From Mesobacterium_A sp034670065 (GTDB taxonomy: Bacteria; Pseudomonadota; Alphaproteobacteria; Rhodobacterales; Rhodobacteraceae), in assembly GCA_034670065.1 (NCBI GenBank), contig JAXMOG010000003.1, forward strand, positions 62,001 through 126,000: a DNA stretch of 64,000 nt. The letters run 5' to 3'. This document shows positions 27,327-35,419 of this stretch, piece after piece; position 1 is the stretch's first letter; every line of letters starts with the position of its first letter. The position numbers and the translations under genes are program-made. Under the pieces are notes generated by a model. The model saw only the letters and a list, made by a program, of their open reading frames with translations, was not told where the DNA came from and did not search any database.

Positions 27327-27461
27327 TTCCGGGGCATCTCCTTCTAGATTGCGCGAGGTTTGTATCTGCTTAACTTGTTACGTGCCAGAGGCAAGATAGC
27401 TTTTTTCTATCGTGCGCAGCTTTTAAACAGGGCGACTGCCTCTTTTCCTTGCGATCCATAT

Positions 27462-27476
27462 GTTCTACAATTGTTC
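27462..27476 (+). promoter_or_regulatory. LexA (SOS) box, GTTC-N7-GTTC
   Basis: GTTC TACAATT GTTC is a perfect match to the alphaproteobacterial LexA operator GTTC-N7-GTTC known from Rhodobacter. It ends two bases before the ATG of the DnaE2-like OB-fold gene. Confidence 0.8.
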
Positions 27477-27478
27477 TC

Positions 27479-27880
27479 ATGAATATGCCACTGCATCCCG
27501 CCCCCGTTCGCCATCCTGATGATTGGCCGCGCCCCCCGTCTTGTCTGACGGCGTCACGTCTTCTGGACCCACCACAGGGCGCGCGCGTGGCGGTGGCAGG
27601 TTTGGTGATCCTGCGGCAACGGCCTGGCACGGCAAATGGGGTGATCTTTCTAACGCTGGAAGATGAAACCGGCGTGGTGAACGTGATTGTCTGGCGCAAG
27701 CTGTACGAACGCTTTCGCCGCGCGGTGATTGCAGGGCGCATGTTGCGCGTGACCGGCCGCTTACAGCGCGACAATGGCGTCACCCATGTGATTGCCGAAA
27801 AGATCGAAGATATCTCGGCTCTGCTTGATACCCTGCTGGCGGAACACGGCACGCTTCCCTCAACGCGGGAAACCGGCTAA
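27479..27880 (+). pseudogene. OB-fold remnant of error-prone DNA polymerase DnaE2 (ImuC) behind an SOS box
   Basis: 133 residues. The body ARVAVAGLVILRQRPGTANG, FLTLEDETGVVNVIVW, MLRVTGRLQRDNGV and HVIAEKIEDISALL is the OB-fold near the C-terminus of DnaE2, the translesion polymerase of the imuA-imuB-dnaE2 cassette. The PHP, polymerase and helix-hairpin-helix domains are missing (a complete DnaE2 is over 1000 residues), and no imuA or imuB is nearby. The frame is intact and a LexA box sits directly upstream. This looks like the result of an internal deletion joining the cassette promoter to the 3' end of dnaE2. A functional stand-alone OB protein cannot be excluded. The ATG has no ribosome-binding site, as in a leaderless message. 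Confidence 0.7.
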
Positions 27881-27916
27881 GGCTGCTTCAGGAAAACGCC
27901 GAACAGGCTGAGCAGA

Positions 27917-28453
27917 ATGAAAAACGCCCCACAACACTTGGCGGCCTGTCTGGCCGTCATTACAGCCTTGACGGGATGTACCCAAACAGGCCCCGCCGCC
28001 GATGTGTCGGAACCTGCTGTCGCCTTGACCCAAGCGGCCGATGGCCGTTGCTGGGCCAGCGAGACTACACCGGCCGTCTATGAGCAGGTCATGGGCCAGG
28101 TGCAGGTGATTCAGGAACAGCGCAACGATCAAGGGGAGGTTGTACAGCCACCCATCTATCGCAACAGCAAGGTGCCAAAACTGGTCACGCCGCGCGGCGA
28201 AATCCGGTTTGAAGCCCCCTGCCCCAGCGCGGTGACGCCCGAATTCATCGCCACACTGCAACGCGCCATGTACGCCCGCGGGTACCTGCAGGGCTCAATC
28301 ACGGGCACTTTGGATGCCCAAACGCGCAGCGCAATCCAACGCTTCCAATCAGAACGCGGTCTGGACAGCGCGCAATTGTCGATGGACACCGCACGTGAAC
28401 TGGGCCTGATCGCGGTTCCGCGCGCACCCGCCCAGATTGTGCCGAAATCTTAA
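27917..28453 (+). CDS. Lipoprotein with C-terminal peptidoglycan-binding domain
   Basis: 178 residues. The signal sequence ends in the lipobox LTGC with C21 as the lipidation site. A PG_binding_1-like domain lies at about 112-165 (FIATLQRAMYARGYLQGSI, then DAQTRSAIQRFQSERGL). It is probably anchored in the inner or outer membrane and contacts the cell wall. Role unknown; it sits 36 bases after the DnaE2 remnant on the same strand, with no obvious functional link. Confidence 0.85.
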   Translation: MKNAPQHLAACLAVITALTGCTQTGPAADVSEPAVALTQAADGRCWASETTPAVYEQVMGQVQVIQEQRNDQGEVVQPPIYRNSKVPKLVTPRGEIRFEAPCPSAVTPEFIATLQRAMYARGYLQGSITGTLDAQTRSAIQRFQSERGLDSAQLSMDTARELGLIAVPRAPAQIVPKS

Positions 28454-28538
28454 CGGATTGCCGCGCACCCGCCCAAAAATAACCGCACTGATCTGATTTT
28501 TGTGCCCCCAAACGGGAGGCCGTCGAGGAGGGTGCGTC

Positions 28539-29765
28539 ATGGAAAATTGGAAAGACAGACTGGCACAAGTGGAAACACCTGTGCGCGTGGCCATTATCGG
28601 CTCGGGTCAAGTTGGGCATGGGCTGGCAGAGCTGGTCCGCGGCACGCCCGGCCTGCGTCTGGTCGCGCTGGCCGATATGATACGCGACCGCGCCGAAGAA
28701 TGCGCCCAAGTGCTGGATATGCCGTACCGCCTTGTGGATACGCCAGAGCAACAGGCGCTTGCCATCCGTTGTGGACAAGTCGCTGTTTGCGAAGACGGTG
28801 AAATGGCTGCGGGCAGCGGTTTGGCCGACGTTGTGATTGATTCAACCGGTGCCGCCTATTCCGGCGCGCGCCATGCCGAAGTCGCCCTGCGTACAGGGGC
28901 CAATGTTGCGATGGTCAATCTGGCAGCAGATCTGGCATTTGGGCCTTGGTTGCTGTCATTGGCCCAAGCCATGGGGCGGGTATACACCTGTGCCTGTGCC
29001 GGGCGTGCCGCCGCTGCCGCCTCGCTGTTGCGCGACGTCAGCTCTGACAACACCCAGCCCATCGCAACGGGGTTCTCCTGTGTCGGGATCGACCAGGCCG
29101 CAACCCAAGACGATGGGCGCACCGCTGTCGAAGTGGCCGAAGCTGATGGCACCGCCGTCGCCGCCGAGCTGGCCGCACTGGCCAACGCGATCGGGGCCGT
29201 CGTACCAGCTGACATGTTGGACACCCCTATCGTGACAAAGGAAGCCCAGATTCTGGCCCAGGCATTGGACCATTCCAACAAGCACCTGAACCTCAGCCTC
29301 GCGCAGTCAGACACAGAAATGGCCTACGCCATCCTGCAGTCCGAAGACGGCAGACCAACATTCAACATGCACGATCAACCCTTTCAAACCGGCGCGCAGG
29401 ACGCGCTGGACTGTGTGGTCTCTGCCGCGTTGGATGGCACCGCCCGCCTCGCCCCTTGGGCGGGCATGCGTGCCACGGTAACCGCGCGTGCCAAGCGCGA
29501 TCTGCAAGCCGGTGAACGGTTAGACGGCGCAGGCGGTTGGGCCACCTACGGCCGGATCGAACCTGCAGATGCCAACGCCCCCTATGCGCCCGACGAAGGG
29601 TTGCCGATGATGCTATCGGATGGATTGACACTGCGCCGACCAGTCGCCGCAGGCGCGCGCATCCGTCTGTCTGATTGCCTGTATTCTGAAAACGACGCCC
29701 GTTTCAAACTGTGGCGCAAATCACAGAATTGCGGAAACGTAAAAGCAGACGTCGCAGCAGAATAA
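28539..29765 (+). CDS. NAD(P)-dependent oxidoreductase with C-terminal SAF domain (predicted homoserine dehydrogenase, COG4091)
   Basis: 408 residues. Rossmann motif VAIIGSGQVGHGL at about 16-28, a homoserine-dehydrogenase-like catalytic middle, and a SAF domain at the end (DLQAGERLDGAGG, then LRRPVAAGARIRLSD). COG4091 proteins occur in carbohydrate-acid catabolic loci and true homoserine dehydrogenase activity is unproven. The start at 28539 is fixed by GAGGAG upstream. It is the last ordinary gene before the accessory island and its 3' end has a hairpin terminator. Confidence 0.85.
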   Translation: MENWKDRLAQVETPVRVAIIGSGQVGHGLAELVRGTPGLRLVALADMIRDRAEECAQVLDMPYRLVDTPEQQALAIRCGQVAVCEDGEMAAGSGLADVVIDSTGAAYSGARHAEVALRTGANVAMVNLAADLAFGPWLLSLAQAMGRVYTCACAGRAAAAASLLRDVSSDNTQPIATGFSCVGIDQAATQDDGRTAVEVAEADGTAVAAELAALANAIGAVVPADMLDTPIVTKEAQILAQALDHSNKHLNLSLAQSDTEMAYAILQSEDGRPTFNMHDQPFQTGAQDALDCVVSAALDGTARLAPWAGMRATVTARAKRDLQAGERLDGAGGWATYGRIEPADANAPYAPDEGLPMMLSDGLTLRRPVAAGARIRLSDCLYSENDARFKLWRKSQNCGNVKADVAAE

Positions 29766-29786
29766 CCCGTTCAAACGAAAGCAATG

Positions 29787-29827
29787 AAGCGCCCGGCGTG
29801 CCCTGCCCTTCGGCACAAAGGGCGCTT
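29787..29827 (+). terminator. Probable terminator of the SAF-domain dehydrogenase gene
   Basis: Outer stem AAGCGCCC / GGGCGCTT encloses an inner stem GTGCC / GGCAC. The T-tail is weak. The first island repeat begins two bases further on. Confidence 0.55.
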
Positions 29828-29828
29828 A

Positions 29829-29943
29829 TCGCAGAATGCGTTTTGGTGGGTGCTGGAGTTCAGAAGATATACATTCGTGGAGTACCTATAGCAATTCACA
29901 ATTGAGCTGCTTTCGGACAGTGCGAAGGTCCGCAATGCGGGAC
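29829..29943 (+). repeat. Island repeat, copy A (right half only)
   Basis: Homologous from TCGCAGAATGCG to GTCCGCAATGCGGGAC. It lacks the 120-base left half and the first part of the right half. It marks the left edge of the island. Confidence 0.85.
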
Positions 29944-30010
29944 GAAGCACCATTTCGCTGCAACCGCTCCGAAGTCTGCTTTTGGGCGTTGGTCCAAGAA
30001 AAGGCGATCA

Positions 30011-31645
30011 TCAGTTCTCCGGGACATTGGCCAAATGGAAACCTTCAGCGAAGGCGGAACGGTAGGTCGGGTCCTGAATGGATGCGGTCGCCAAGAGCGC
30101 CTTTATGGTTGCTGTACGACCAAGTGCTTCGTATTCCATGGCCATCCACTCTGCCTCGTCTACGTTACCCAACTGGCCATAGGTCGCGATCAGAAAGCGA
30201 TACGGATATGGGGCGCTCGGGTTTCGGTCACGGGCACGGACAAGGATTGCTTCGGCTTCCTCAAAGTTTCCCAGAAAGTAATTCGCCATACCGTCTGCAA
30301 GATCGTACCAGTACGGCGGAATAGGATTGCGATCAAATGCTTGAGCAATTAATGGCAGTGCCTCGTCAGCCCTGCCGTAAAAAATATGTACATTGGCAAG
30401 AAAGACGTAGGCGTCATCGTAGTTGGGGTCGAGGCGAATGGCGGTTTCATATGCCTCGGTTGCACGCGCCTCATCAGGGGCAAAGTTGCGTGTATAGAGG
30501 CGACCAAGAGAGAAATGGGCAAACGGCAATTCAGGGTCGAGTTTCAAGGCCCGATTGGCATGTTCAAACGCAGCCCGAATGTCCCGGTCGCGATCACGCG
30601 TCCAGCCGTTTTCAACCCTGAAGCTATAGACCTGACCTAGATGGGCATGAGGTAGCGCAAATTCGGGATCAAGCCTGATCGCATTTTGAAAGGCAGCCTC
30701 AGCCTGGAGATTAGTCTCCATCGTATAAAGATTTTCAAGTTCACGGCCCTGAAGATATGCGTCATGTGCCTCCACGTTGTTGGTGCCCCGAACCCCGAGA
30801 CGTGCGCGTTCCGTGCTTGATAGTCGGATAGAAAGCGTGCGAAGCAATTCACGGGCAACCTCGTCTTGGAACGCGAAGACATCATCTGGCGTGCCCTCGT
30901 AGCGTTTAGCCCACAAATTGGCTCCGCTTTCGCCATCGACCAAAGCGACAGAAATGCGCAGGCTGTCTGCAACCCGCCGCACGCTTCCTTCGACAATAAC
31001 ATTTGCACGCAGTAAATCTGCCATCTCTTGGACGTTCATACTTGCGGTATCGATCGAGAAGCTGGCACTTCGCGAAATAACACGAATGTCGGAAAGTCCT
31101 GACAAGTCAATTATTAGGTCGTCGGCAAGTCCGTTTGAAAAGTATGACTGGTCGGGGTCACCGCTCATGTTCTCAAACGGCAACACCGCGACTGTAACAT
31201 TTTGAGATGGCGGGGCAGGTTTGCTTGACCAATAAAGACCCCCAAGTAAAACGACGACAAACATTGCGACCAGCCCTACGAGCCAAGGCTTGCCTCGCAG
31301 CTTCTGAGCGTTACCCGCGTCGATGTCGGGGTCGCTTTTTTCAAGATCGAGACGGTAGCCCTTTTTGGGCACGGTTTTTAAAGCCACACCGCTGACCCCG
31401 CGAAGTGCTTTGCGAATTTCTGATGCGCATTGCACCAGGCTGTCCTCGGTGACGTGCGTTTCAGGCCAAATCCGATCCAGCAGGTCGCCTTTGGAGATCA
31501 CAGTGCCAGCATTGTCGATCAGCTCGGTCAAGAACCGTGTGGTTTGTGGTCGTAGGCCCGTCACGTTTCCCGAGTGATCGATCTCTCCTGTCGATGGGTC
31601 AAAGAAGGCCTCTCCGATCTGAATATGAACTTGGCTTTTCGGCAT
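30011..31645 (-). CDS. CadC-like membrane transcriptional regulator with TPR repeats
   Basis: 544 residues. Layout: OmpR/CadC-type winged helix at about 1-100 (TRFLTELIDNAGTVISKGDL, TVPKKGYRL), one membrane helix at 121-140, a TolB/FlgO-like domain at about 150-270 (VAVLPFENMSGDPDQSYFSNGLADD is the signature, given here in part: VLPFENMSGDPDQ), then several TPR units to about 520. This layout is typical of one-component regulators that sense periplasmic signals while binding DNA in the cytoplasm. The divergent hydrolase gene 115 bases away is the obvious candidate target (inference). First unit of the island. Confidence 0.9.
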   Translation of the reverse strand: MPKSQVHIQIGEAFFDPSTGEIDHSGNVTGLRPQTTRFLTELIDNAGTVISKGDLLDRIWPETHVTEDSLVQCASEIRKALRGVSGVALKTVPKKGYRLDLEKSDPDIDAGNAQKLRGKPWLVGLVAMFVVVLLGGLYWSSKPAPPSQNVTVAVLPFENMSGDPDQSYFSNGLADDLIIDLSGLSDIRVISRSASFSIDTASMNVQEMADLLRANVIVEGSVRRVADSLRISVALVDGESGANLWAKRYEGTPDDVFAFQDEVARELLRTLSIRLSSTERARLGVRGTNNVEAHDAYLQGRELENLYTMETNLQAEAAFQNAIRLDPEFALPHAHLGQVYSFRVENGWTRDRDRDIRAAFEHANRALKLDPELPFAHFSLGRLYTRNFAPDEARATEAYETAIRLDPNYDDAYVFLANVHIFYGRADEALPLIAQAFDRNPIPPYWYDLADGMANYFLGNFEEAEAILVRARDRNPSAPYPYRFLIATYGQLGNVDEAEWMAMEYEALGRTATIKALLATASIQDPTYRSAFAEGFHLANVPEN

Positions 31646-31760
31646 TTTTTCGGCGGTCTTTCGGGATTTTCGGAACAGGTCCCATGCAGTCTAGCAGCCG
31701 TTGGCGATCGGGCAAAGAAAGCGACGCCTTTAAAGACAAATGAAGAAATGGAGACTCGTT

Positions 31761-32507
31761 ATGACCAAGACAGCTTTATTCACAACTGTGCTCGCATTTG
31801 CTGCGACAACCGCACTAGCTGGTGAAAGTGTAACCTACGAAATTGATGGCGACACGTTCAATGGATACTTGGCTCAGGCCGAAACACCACGCGGGACTGT
31901 CGTGATCCTGCCCACTTGGAATGGACTGAGCGACTACGAAAAAGATCGGGCGCAGATGTTGGCGGATATGGGGTTCACCAGTTTTGCCGCCGACCTCTAC
32001 CCTGCTGGTGAACATCCAACGACCATGGAGGCCAAGCAGAAGGCGTTGCAGGCGCACTTGGCAGATCAAGTCGGGATGCACGCCATGCTCCGGGCAGCTA
32101 TCACTGCTGCTGGGGAAGAGAGTGATGCGCCATTGTTGGTGATGGGGTACTCGATGGGCGCAATCACGGCGATGGAGCTTGCATGGTCAGGGCTAGGCAA
32201 CGAATTGGGTGTTGACGGTTACATCATATTTTCCGGGCGCGTATCTGATACGAAAGACAGGATCATGCCCGACGAAGTCGCGCCGTTCTTTGTGGCGCAC
32301 GGGGAAGCCGACACGCAAGTCAATGTTGGCGGGCTAACCAATTTCATCGACGATGTCGAACTCGCAGGAGGGGAGGTTACGGCACATGTTTATTCTGGTG
32401 CCGGACACCTTTTCTCGGCCTTTGGATTCCCAAATTATGATGCGGAAGCCGACGCTGATAGCTGGGGAAAGTTGATGGATTTCCTCGCCAATCAAGTGGG
32501 GTCCTGA
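31761..32507 (+). CDS. Exported dienelactone-hydrolase-family alpha/beta hydrolase
   Basis: 248 residues. A signal peptide (MTKTALFTTVLAFAATTALA) is followed by an alpha/beta-hydrolase with nucleophile S131 in GYSMG, D184 in HGEADTQV and H216 in GAGHLF. Dienelactone hydrolases normally have Cys as nucleophile; Ser here points to an esterase-like enzyme. Substrate unknown. The ATG at 31761 with GGAG upstream is chosen over an in-frame ATG at 31740. It is the only plus-strand gene of the island and is divergent from the CadC-like regulator. Confidence 0.87.
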   Translation: MTKTALFTTVLAFAATTALAGESVTYEIDGDTFNGYLAQAETPRGTVVILPTWNGLSDYEKDRAQMLADMGFTSFAADLYPAGEHPTTMEAKQKALQAHLADQVGMHAMLRAAITAAGEESDAPLLVMGYSMGAITAMELAWSGLGNELGVDGYIIFSGRVSDTKDRIMPDEVAPFFVAHGEADTQVNVGGLTNFIDDVELAGGEVTAHVYSGAGHLFSAFGFPNYDAEADADSWGKLMDFLANQVGS

Positions 32508-32684
32508 GGCCCTAGGATGGGTCAATTGGCGGGCTGAAATCCGAACGTCCGCCGATAAACCCGCCATTCAGTCCTACCGCAGCATTCAGTAAAAAGGGCT
32601 CACACCTGACCTTCACGTCATATTGCGTCCTCTACTGAAAATGTCCGTCTGACCGGCGCTGCCCTCTGAAACAACTGGCACCGA

Positions 32685-32798
32685 GCACAGGATACGTTTT
32701 AATCGGTGCTGGCGTTCAGAGGATACGTGTTCTTGGAAAACCTTTAGGCATTCACAACAGAACTGATTTCGGAGGAAGCAAAGGTCCGCAATGCGGAC
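32685..32798 (+). repeat. Island repeat, copy B (right half, diverged)
   Basis: Shares AATCGGTGCTGGCGTTCAGA-type and GCAAAGGTCCGCAATGCGGA blocks with the other copies but has many substitutions between them. It lacks the left half. The stop codon of the next gene lies five bases beyond its end. The 177 bases before it (32508-32684) hold nothing recognisable. Confidence 0.75.
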
Positions 32799-32802
32799 TT
32801 AG

Positions 32803-33744
32803 TTACCAACATTCATTGCGAATTTGTGCGTCCGGCCACAGTTTCAGTATCACATGGCGGCGCATTTCCATGGCCAAGGGATCATGGAATATTTCTAACG
32901 CACTAGTTGCCTGTCCAGACGTTAACCAGCCATTTGACATGCGCCACCGACGAAAGAAGAACCAATCGATATTGCTACTTCTTGAGTACGCTATGTCGCT
33001 CCGTATCTGGTCCTCAGTACGAGGTGCTCCAAGCTTCGCTTTTGGGCCAGACCTCGCCCGCATTTCGATGTTTGACGCTTTGCTTTGCGCCACTCCGGCT
33101 TGGATATCTACCTCGGTTATTACTGTGAGGCGAGCCAACTCATCTCGAATGTCGACGGGGATCGTATCGCAGGCATTTGCCAGTGCATCAACAAAACGAG
33201 GATCAGTTGAGATTGCCATGCCCCAATTCTTGGGTTGTACGCGCCAGAAAACCAGTTCTGCGCTTTTGGTCCAAATGCCAGCGTCATAGAGGCCTAATGC
33301 ACTAAAAACTTTAAGGATTTTTTCATCGGCATGTGCGCATCCAAGCCCGTTAGAACCTTTTACATTTACCTTAGGAAGAGGAGGATCACCTATTTGGGAT
33401 ACAACGAATTGACCCCTCTTTGGCAGCGGCAGGCTTCCATCAGCAAGCCTGAACGATAGTTCATGCCGCTGTTCTGCCAGATAAATCACTGCGACGCAGA
33501 TATCGTCCCAACGGGGCAATACAGCTGGCCGCTTAGGTTCATCAAGTGGAACTGCGCCCCATTCGGTTTCACGGGCGTAGCCGAGTTTTGCGAGCGCCTC
33601 ACAACCCATTTGATAGGCGCTCGAACAGCAGTGCTCCCAGCCTTCACCGTCGTGTGCCAACGGCAAGGCATTCGATAAGTATTCGCAAGCCGCTTCGGGC
33701 CATTCTGGGTTTAAGTTGTCGGAAAACATTGCTGATTTGATCAC
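32803..33744 (-). CDS. Protein of unknown function (island unit 2)
   Basis: 313 residues, or 308 if the second ATG (33729) is used. No family is recognised. Visible features: soluble throughout, no signal peptide, scattered Cys and Trp (WEHCCSSAYQMGCEALAKLGY), a CAHADEKILKVF segment in the middle and a basic patch SIDWFFFRRWRMSNGW-like near the end (NIDWFFFRRWRMSNGW). The frame is intact over 0.94 kb and fills the space between two repeats exactly, which supports a real gene. Confidence 0.65.
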   Translation of the reverse strand: MIKSAMFSDNLNPEWPEAACEYLSNALPLAHDGEGWEHCCSSAYQMGCEALAKLGYARETEWGAVPLDEPKRPAVLPRWDDICVAVIYLAEQRHELSFRLADGSLPLPKRGQFVVSQIGDPPLPKVNVKGSNGLGCAHADEKILKVFSALGLYDAGIWTKSAELVFWRVQPKNWGMAISTDPRFVDALANACDTIPVDIRDELARLTVITEVDIQAGVAQSKASNIEMRARSGPKAKLGAPRTEDQIRSDIAYSRSSNIDWFFFRRWRMSNGWLTSGQATSALEIFHDPLAMEMRRHVILKLWPDAQIRNECW

Positions 33745-33796
33745 TTATTGCGATTAAGATGGCTATCCAAAACTATTTGTAAGGATACGTCAATTT

Positions 33797-34058
33797 GGGT
33801 TCGGAGCCGCCGTTTATCACTCGTGCCTCGATGACGGCTTTGCAGCCGGACCCATAGCCTACTCTAGCGAATGTTTAGGATATGCTAGCTTCAGATAACC
33901 GAAAGCCCCGCCCATCCCTATCCCCTAACGTAACCGATTCAGCTCGCAGAATGCGTTTTGGTCGGGGCTGGCGTTCAGAAGACATGCGTTCGTGGAGTAC
34001 CTATAGCAATTCAAAATTGAGCTGCTTTCGGACAGTGCAAAGGTCCGCGATGCGGGAC
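33797..34058 (+). repeat. Island repeat, copy C (full length, 262 bases)
   Basis: Runs from GGGTTCGGAGCCGCCG to CCGCGATGCGGGAC. The left half carries on the minus strand the short frame MGGAFGYLKLAYPKHSLE followed by TAG; the right half ends in a dyad of the GTCCGC-GCGGAC type. It has exactly the same length as copy F. Confidence 0.88.
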
Positions 34059-34075
34059 ATTGTTGCCGTTGCAAT

Positions 34076-35035
34076 CTAGGTTAGCAAAGTCCGCTTGCGT
34101 TCGAACTCTTGTTCGATGACCTTGGTTCCCCACTGCTTGCCAGGGTTTTCATGGACCAAAACAAAGCCATGTTTTTCGTACAAGTGACGCGCTGCATCCA
34201 GCCCTTTGAATGTCCATAGTCGAGTTCGCTCGAAACCAGCGGCATCCACAAATGAAACTGCTTTTTCGAGAAGCAGATTGCCTATACCCATACCCTGTGC
34301 ATCTGAATTGACAATAAACCACCTCAGATGACTTACGCCCTTTTCAAGGTCCTCACCGTCAAGCGAAACCGAGCCAAGAAGCACATTGTCAAGAAAGGCA
34401 GAAAAAGTCGTGTTTGTCGGGTTGTCTATTCGTCCCATGAATTCAGACATTTCTGTCGCGACCTTCCTCTCAAAGATGGCGCCGAATTGGTAGTTTTCTG
34501 AGTAATAGGAAGCGTGCAAGCCAGCGACAGATCCTATGACTCCAGGGCGATAGCCTTGGCATATCTCGATTGCATCTGTGCTATGAATCTGATGATTTTC
34601 TCCTCGCAGGGCGTTTGCAAACAGCGTTAAGCCCGTTGCGACTTTTTCGCGATCATCCGGTGCAAGCTGGTCAAGCGCTAGTCTTAATTGTTGCCTTCCG
34701 TAGTTTTCGAGCACCCGCAAAAGTGCTCTACCTTTTTTCGTCAAAGCCAGTCGCCGTGATCGCTTGTCGGCAGAATCTGGTTTGCTCTCGATCAATCCGT
34801 CTTTTGAGAGTTTCTGAACAAGGCGACTCACCGACGACTTTTCCAGATGGAGCAAGTCGCCCAGACCGTTCGCAGTTGTGACTGTACCGTAGCCAAGTTC
34901 GATAATGGTATGTACAGCCGACGGAGAAAGCTCTGTTCCAGCAAGACCTCTTTGCATGAACCCAAGATCGCGGACGATGTTCCGTGCTGCCGCACGCATT
35001 GTGTCGATCTGTCGTGTTGAGATTAACTCATTCAT
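34076..35035 (-). CDS. MarR-family regulator fused to GNAT acetyltransferase
   Basis: 319 residues. The winged helix spans about 30-145, with recognition helix EKSSVSRLVQKL (65-76) and wing DKRSRRLALTKKG (90-102). The acetyltransferase spans about 155-310, with the acetyl-CoA loop Q247-G-M-G-I-G252. MarR-GNAT fusions are known; substrates are mostly undefined and often linked to resistance or small-molecule modification. A perfect dyad AGTTGTA-tgt-TACAACT abuts the start codon, indicating autoregulation. It is the single gene of its unit; the stop is 18 bases from repeat C. Confidence 0.92.
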   Translation of the reverse strand: MNELISTRQIDTMRAAARNIVRDLGFMQRGLAGTELSPSAVHTIIELGYGTVTTANGLGDLLHLEKSSVSRLVQKLSKDGLIESKPDSADKRSRRLALTKKGRALLRVLENYGRQQLRLALDQLAPDDREKVATGLTLFANALRGENHQIHSTDAIEICQGYRPGVIGSVAGLHASYYSENYQFGAIFERKVATEMSEFMGRIDNPTNTTFSAFLDNVLLGSVSLDGEDLEKGVSHLRWFIVNSDAQGMGIGNLLLEKAVSFVDAAGFERTRLWTFKGLDAARHLYEKHGFVLVHENPGKQWGTKVIEQEFERKRTLLT

Positions 35036-35052
35036 AGTTGTATGTTACAACT
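35036..35052. promoter_or_regulatory. Probable autoregulatory MarR operator
   Basis: Perfect seven-base inverted repeat AGTTGTA / TACAACT with a three-base spacer, immediately next to the start codon of the MarR-GNAT gene. Position and size fit MarR-family operators. Confidence 0.7.
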
Positions 35053-35113
35053 ACTTGTTTTCCTAGTCCAGCGTTTGCAGTCCTTCGCTGTGATCCAGCA
35101 GTCGGGTAACTAT

Positions 35114-35362
35114 GGACCCGGAGCTGCCGTTTATCACTCGTGCCTCGATGACCGCTTTGCAGCCGTACCCAAAGCCAACTCTAGCGAATGTTTAGGATAA
35201 ACTAGCTTAAGATAACCGAAAGCCCCGCCCATCCCTATCCCCTAACGTAACCGATTCAGCTCGCAGAATGCGTTTTGGTCGGTGCTGGCGTTCAGAAGAT
35301 ATGCGTTCGTGGAGTACCTATAGCAATTCACAATTGAGCTGCTTTCGGACAGTGCAAAGGTC
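35114..35362 (+). repeat. Island repeat, copy D (nearly full length)
   Basis: Both halves are present. The right end is altered: after GCAAAGGTC the terminal dyad is replaced by AACTAAGCGAAC. In the left half the stop codon of the fossil frame is mutated (TAG to TTG). Confidence 0.87.
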
Positions 35363-35419
35363 AACTAAGCGAACAAAGCTGGCTTTCCCCGACAAAATAA
35401 AGAAAAAAGACGGTGACGT

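Noticed and set aside
33882..34079. Short plus-strand frames recurring in each island repeat (with an RSEDMRSWSTYSNS-like translation)
   Set aside because: They arise only because the repeat is conserved at DNA level; no ribosome-binding site, differing starts and ends, and no known family.
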